Source of the DNA: Cristatella mucedo
Taxonomy: Eukaryota > Bryozoa > Phylactolaemata > Cristatellidae
Length of the DNA stretch: 64,000 bases
Assembly (NCBI GenBank): GCA_009760855.2
Contig: WPIO01000032.1
Coordinates: 312,501 to 376,500, forward strand
Reading direction: 5' to 3'
Part shown: piece by piece, positions 59,800 to 64,000 of the stretch
How positions within the stretch are numbered: the first letter of the stretch is position 1
Layout: each line of letters starts with the position of its first letter
The notes under the pieces: generated by a model
Seen by the model: only the letters and a program-made list of their open reading frames with translations
Told to the model about the DNA's origin: nothing
Databases searched by the model: none
Translations under genes and position numbers: made by a program

Positions 59800-61430
59800 T
59801 GCGCGCGACGAACGCTCTGTGCTCTCTTTTCATTTCGCTGCCCACCTTTGCTTCGTATACGTAGTTCTGGCTGGTACTTCGCGTTGTCGGGTATTATTTA
59901 AAAAGTTCAGCGCTGCAAATAACGTAGCTTTGAGTTGGGAGCATCCGGCCCAGCATGTATGTAGCTTACACAGCGAGCATTTATATTTGACTTTGCAGGC
60001 GTCCGCGCGAGCACGTGCGCGCGTGTGTGTGTACACGTGCGTGTTATTAGGTGTGTGCACGCGTGTATGTGTGTTGTGTGTGCGCGTGTGCATGATCAAG
60101 CATCTACGAATCCTAGATCCTCTAACGTGTAGATCACACAGGGCTTGAAATCGGACAGTTTATTATGCGAATGAATAGCTTAAGAAACGGCCATTTGTTA
60201 AAAGTTTCACCATTTCTGGCTGCAGTCTTAAAACATGACCGCTGCTTCGAATTACTGGAGGCTTATTTTCCCTTCTCAGCCGTTCCCGATCTCTCTTTGC
60301 ATCCAACAACGTTTTCACATGCTATACTGTTAATTGAATTTCGTGCATCGAACAGCTGTAAACCACACGCGTACTCCACCACCGACACGGAAGCAACTAG
60401 GGCATTGTGCTGGCAACTCCTTTAGTTAGTGTCGGTCCAGTAGTTCGATAAATACGAATCGAGAGAGGGTGCTGGCTGTAGTAGAAAACATTTTGATGAA
60501 CCACGGACACCGACCATAAGTAGCCCTTGGTACATGCTTGAAAAAACATGAGGCAGAAGCCACACACTGGGAGTCACAGCTAAAAACAGGGATGATTTAT
60601 CTTACCGTCTTGAGGATTTGCATAGTAGAAGTACTCCTTACTGGACATCTAAAAAATCCTCAGAAGCTAGGGAGTTTCAACTCAGTTGCAGATTTTTTCT
60701 ACGTGAGTATGACTAGGGATTTACTAATTTAGTTAATAAAATATTAATGCAGGCCAATGTACGCGCCGGTTTAGAAGTGAATTAGACGCGTAGCACTGAA
60801 ACACAGTGGAGATCTTCAAGAATTAATGTCTGATCAACTACGGGTCGTGGACAATTCATCAAGTTCATGCTCCTCGCCCGAGGTGTGAGTGTGAAAAGAA
60901 AATGTTACCATAAGATTGTACGTAAAAGTTGTTGGCATCTTACTAACAAATACAAAAATTTTGAGCGGCCTTTGTATCGGATTGACGAGATCCTGGATCC
61001 TGGCTCTCAGAGGTCAAATGGTTCTCGACAATAGATTTTTAATGGTCGGCCGATGCCGAAGCAGCGTTCAAACGCCTGGACCAAGCATTAGAAGTTTTGC
61101 GTCTTTAAGTTTCCGAATCTCTCAATTAATAGATACTGGACTGTAACGCTGACAACGATGGGATTGGCTGTTTTCGGTGACTGTGTAAGGATGATCATGA
61201 AAAAATTGCGTCGTATTTTAGTATTTCAGGTGCTACTGATCTAGAGAGAAAATAAATTGCGATAAAGGAGGAATTGTAAGCCACCCTACAAGGCTCGGGT
61301 AATTTCCTTCTACAGATTATGGAGTTCGCTTTCGTGCGTACGTGTATGTGTGTGTGCGCGCGCGCGCGTGCGCGTACGTTTATTTGTGTCTTCCGTCTGC
61401 TACTCTACCGAGCCGCAGAGACTAAGTGGG
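59800..61430. other. Intergenic DNA, nothing recognised
   Basis: GT/GC alternating tracts at 60014-60095 and 61340-61380. Small frames at 60165-60425 and 60538-60732 show no known motif. Confidence 0.35.
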
Positions 61431-61439
61431 AGCTTTCTA

Positions 61440-61500
61440 CAGCAAGCTCAAAGCCTAAGGGGCTTGTGATACAGATGTGGTAGCCAACAAGACCCACGCT
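61440..61500 (-). repeat. Repeat D fragment (old)
   Basis: AGCCTAAGGGGCTTGTGATA and GGTAGCCAACAAGAC match the D block AGCCTAAGCGGCTTTCGGTA ... GGTAGCCAACAGAC. Badly diverged and truncated. Confidence 0.5.
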
Positions 61501-61509
61501 AACGTGCGT

Positions 61510-64000
61510 CTTTGAAATGGCGTCGTACACTTCAAGATCCAGAGGGACAAGTTACTAAGTGAATAGTAAAACCGACCGCTATCATTACGAGGTATACAAT
61601 ATAGAACCGACGCGGCCCAAGGGAATGCCAGCACCCTGATTTCGCAGACTATGCCTCGTTGACTGCTAGCCGTGTGCCAGCAAGTGAAGCGATCAAGGAG
61701 TTGCTATGTGCTATTATAGGAGGGTTGAAGGCAATGCCGCCGAGGCTTTGGAGGACATGATGCATATCGTGCCGGAGGATGACAGCAACCTGCAGCCGCT
61801 AACAAATGAATACGAGAAAGCAGGCAAGCGTCCAAGCGTCCGACGTCTCTAATCTTAGTGAAGCCGGTCAGTAATTTTAGTCGCAATCGATCAGAAATTC
61901 TTCAGCTTTATCGGGAGACGGCCAAAATGAAAGCGAGTGTCTGCAAACGGTTTGATCGAAACTTTGCTTGCCGCGATGCCTTGAGAACTTAGTAGGCTTT
62001 CAGTTATGACAGAATCACGCGACCAGCCTACGGGTGGCGGACACGTGTAGGTTAAGAAGGCGCGAATTCATATGAGGCAGCGGCTCTATTGAGTTAACAT
62101 GCGTTGGAATATAGATGAATGGCATACATTCTGTTGGGCATGTTTTACCAAGAAAGTGCCCATGGTAACTCCAAACAACCGTTTCAGCTTTATCTGGTAG
62201 GCGCTGTGATTAAGCAAATAGCAATTGATACAGCTAGGTAGCCCTCCGACTATAGCTAAGCATGGCAGCTAGTACTTACATGGATTACTCTATCAAGTTG
62301 CTTGAAGTCTTCATGACTCCAAACCACGATGCTATTACCGTTGCCGTGTTGCGTACTATTTCTTTTATCCCTTTTTTGCGTGACTGCCGAACTACAGTCT
62401 GATAAGGGCAGACATTTGAATCGGCTCTTTTTTCAAAGAATGGGGATTATTGGGCATTCACAAAATTCTAATTTCGCCTCTACACCTATTGCCGGATTTA
62501 GGGTGTTATCGACATAATCTTCAGGCATTGCGGAGTACTATAACAGGCAGCAGGACGATTGGGATGTATTGCCTTTCTGAAGCGATTGCCATTGAACGGA
62601 GCCTGCATGTACTCCGGCTTATCGATTCTGGGTAGGGAGGTAAAACTACCAATAGACTAGCTGAATTGCACGCAGCCCTTTGAACAGCGTTTGATAAGCA
62701 TTCCAGAGTATGTCAAAGACGTGAAAGAATGGCTTTCACGCAGGTCTGATCATCCTGGATGCAAGTTACCGTCTCTGCAGGCGATGCTTGCAGCGAGCTA
62801 ATTTAAACGCGGGTGCGGTTGCCAAGCAAAGAGGTAAACAAAATGTGGCTTCTTAATATAATCGATTTCGCGATTGCAGATGTGTGAGATGGTAGCAGGT
62901 AGCCGAAGGGAGTAGGTGCTGCGGCTGTTGCTGGTAGCGACACTGTTGGTGGTTTGCATATCCGACATTTTTTGACAAGCGCTTCATTTAATGCAGTGGC
63001 ATATGCTGTTTCTGTCGGGCTAGATGCTTTGTGGGCGCACACACGCAAGCGTGAATATAGCATGCGGTGCGTCCCGCGGAGCTAATTCCGAGAATCTCAG
63101 ATCTGAATGAAGTCGGTATTTCGATAGGTTAGTTATTGGATAGCTGGCATGAATTTGTATGCGACATAATCATGACGGCCCAGTTTGAACCGTGGTTTGG
63201 CATTTGACAAAAGTGGAATTTCCGCCAATTACATGGACTGATGGAATGTCGCCCGCATCCATCTCGCTGCGAATATCCATTTGTGATTTCTGAGTGTCGA
63301 CTTAAAAACGTCTTGTTTCTTTCTCAGATGATGGATTTAGTTATTGGACGTTGCGTAGATCAAATCTTTTTATAAGACCCTGAGCTTGATCCAAGGCATG
63401 GCGCTTTGACCTGAGCATACGCGGACTAAGCGCACATCCCACAATTTTTGATCCAGGCACACGTAGAATGCCTGATTATTGTTACCTTTTATAGGCTTGT
63501 AGGGCTGCCAATAATATGGCTCGTTGGATTTCGACGCTAGAAAACCGTTATTTCACTACCCCATCGCCGTTTGGCCACGTGATATTTACTAGATAGACTT
63601 ATCTAAAGAGTAAAGTTACCAAAGATCAGAGGTATGACACTCCTTCAGCGTCTCTTTTGACTGGTCTGTCCCCAGAAAGATCGTGGTTCAGCCCTCGTTT
63701 AATATTGTTGGCTGTCCTGCTACCGCTGCTCGGCGAACGCGGCCGACGCGTACGTACATGGTGGTTGCGTATAAGTAAGCGTGTACTCGACGCACTCGCT
63801 TGCACGTTTGCTCGACGGCGGCGTTACGTCATCGGTGGCGTATGCACCTGCAGCTCGTTTGCTTCGCCTGGAACTTCCTCAGAGAATGCGCCCTCTTCTC
63901 GTCGCCGCCTCCCCCAACCTGCGTGCCCCGCCCATCCCTAAATGGCTTCCTCTCGCCGACCGCGGCGCAGGCTCGCCAAGTACGCGCCAGCCACGCTCAA
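61510..64000. other. Terminal region, nothing recognised
   Basis: A 62-codon plus frame at 62329-62517 begins with a hydrophobic signal-like stretch (LPCCVLFLLSLFCVT), and a 94-codon plus frame occupies 63657-63941. Neither has a domain I know. The last 350 bp turn GC- and CpG-rich, which could mark another promoter beyond the window. Confidence 0.35.

Noticed and set aside
62329-62517. Small secreted protein
   Set aside because: The hydrophobic start looks signal-like, but the frame is only 62 codons, has no cysteine pattern or homology I recognise, and lies in non-coding-looking DNA.

Overview
This is nuclear DNA from an animal, not a microbe. It holds split coding exons with GT-AG introns, LIM and homeobox domains, several families of LINE and tRNA-derived SINE retroposons, and long dinucleotide microsatellites. 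The one clearly supported cellular gene is a LIM-homeobox transcription factor of the Lhx2/Lhx9 (apterous) group on the + strand, about 19.1-43.6 kb. The host looks like an invertebrate with a repeat-rich genome. I cannot name the phylum; a lophotrochozoan or flatworm is only a guess.

Layout. 1-13 kb is repeat-dominated: 3' ends of one LINE family (here called L, CR1/L2-like with an apurinic-type endonuclease), two copies of a non-autonomous DNA-transposon-like element (M), tRNA-derived SINEs (A and B), and one long but decayed L element on the - strand (7.3-10.6 kb). 13-20.6 kb becomes GC- and CpG-rich; it includes a nearly 600-bp purine (GA)n tract at 16.4-17.0 kb and, at 17.2-20.6 kb, what looks like the CpG-island promoter of the LIM-homeobox gene. 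19.1-43.6 kb is that gene: a short first exon, LIM1, LIM2 plus linker, the first 46 residues of the homeodomain, and the recognition helix plus C-terminus. Splice phases agree at all four junctions and give a 382-residue protein, close to the usual length of Lhx2/Lhx9 proteins. The 15-kb third intron is full of CAG/CTG-type and GA/CA/TA microsatellites, with few transposon copies. 43.6-64 kb returns to repeat-rich DNA: more L copies, C-terminal remnants of a second LINE type with a restriction-like endonuclease (R), a second CR1-like family (L'), an inverted pair of an unknown repeat (E), and about 4 kb at the end with nothing I recognise.

How the parts relate. The gene product would bind LIM co-factors through its two LIM domains and DNA through its homeodomain. 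The mobile elements form a partnership: the 3' end of LINE L is a compact stem-loop (AAAGCGCC pairing with GGCGCTTT, inner AGAGA with TCTCT), and SINE-B carries a version of it, as expected if SINE-B is copied by the L reverse transcriptase. Nested insertions (SINE-B inside L, repeat D inside an L tail) give a relative age order. All exon joins are inferred from sequence alone, with no transcript evidence.
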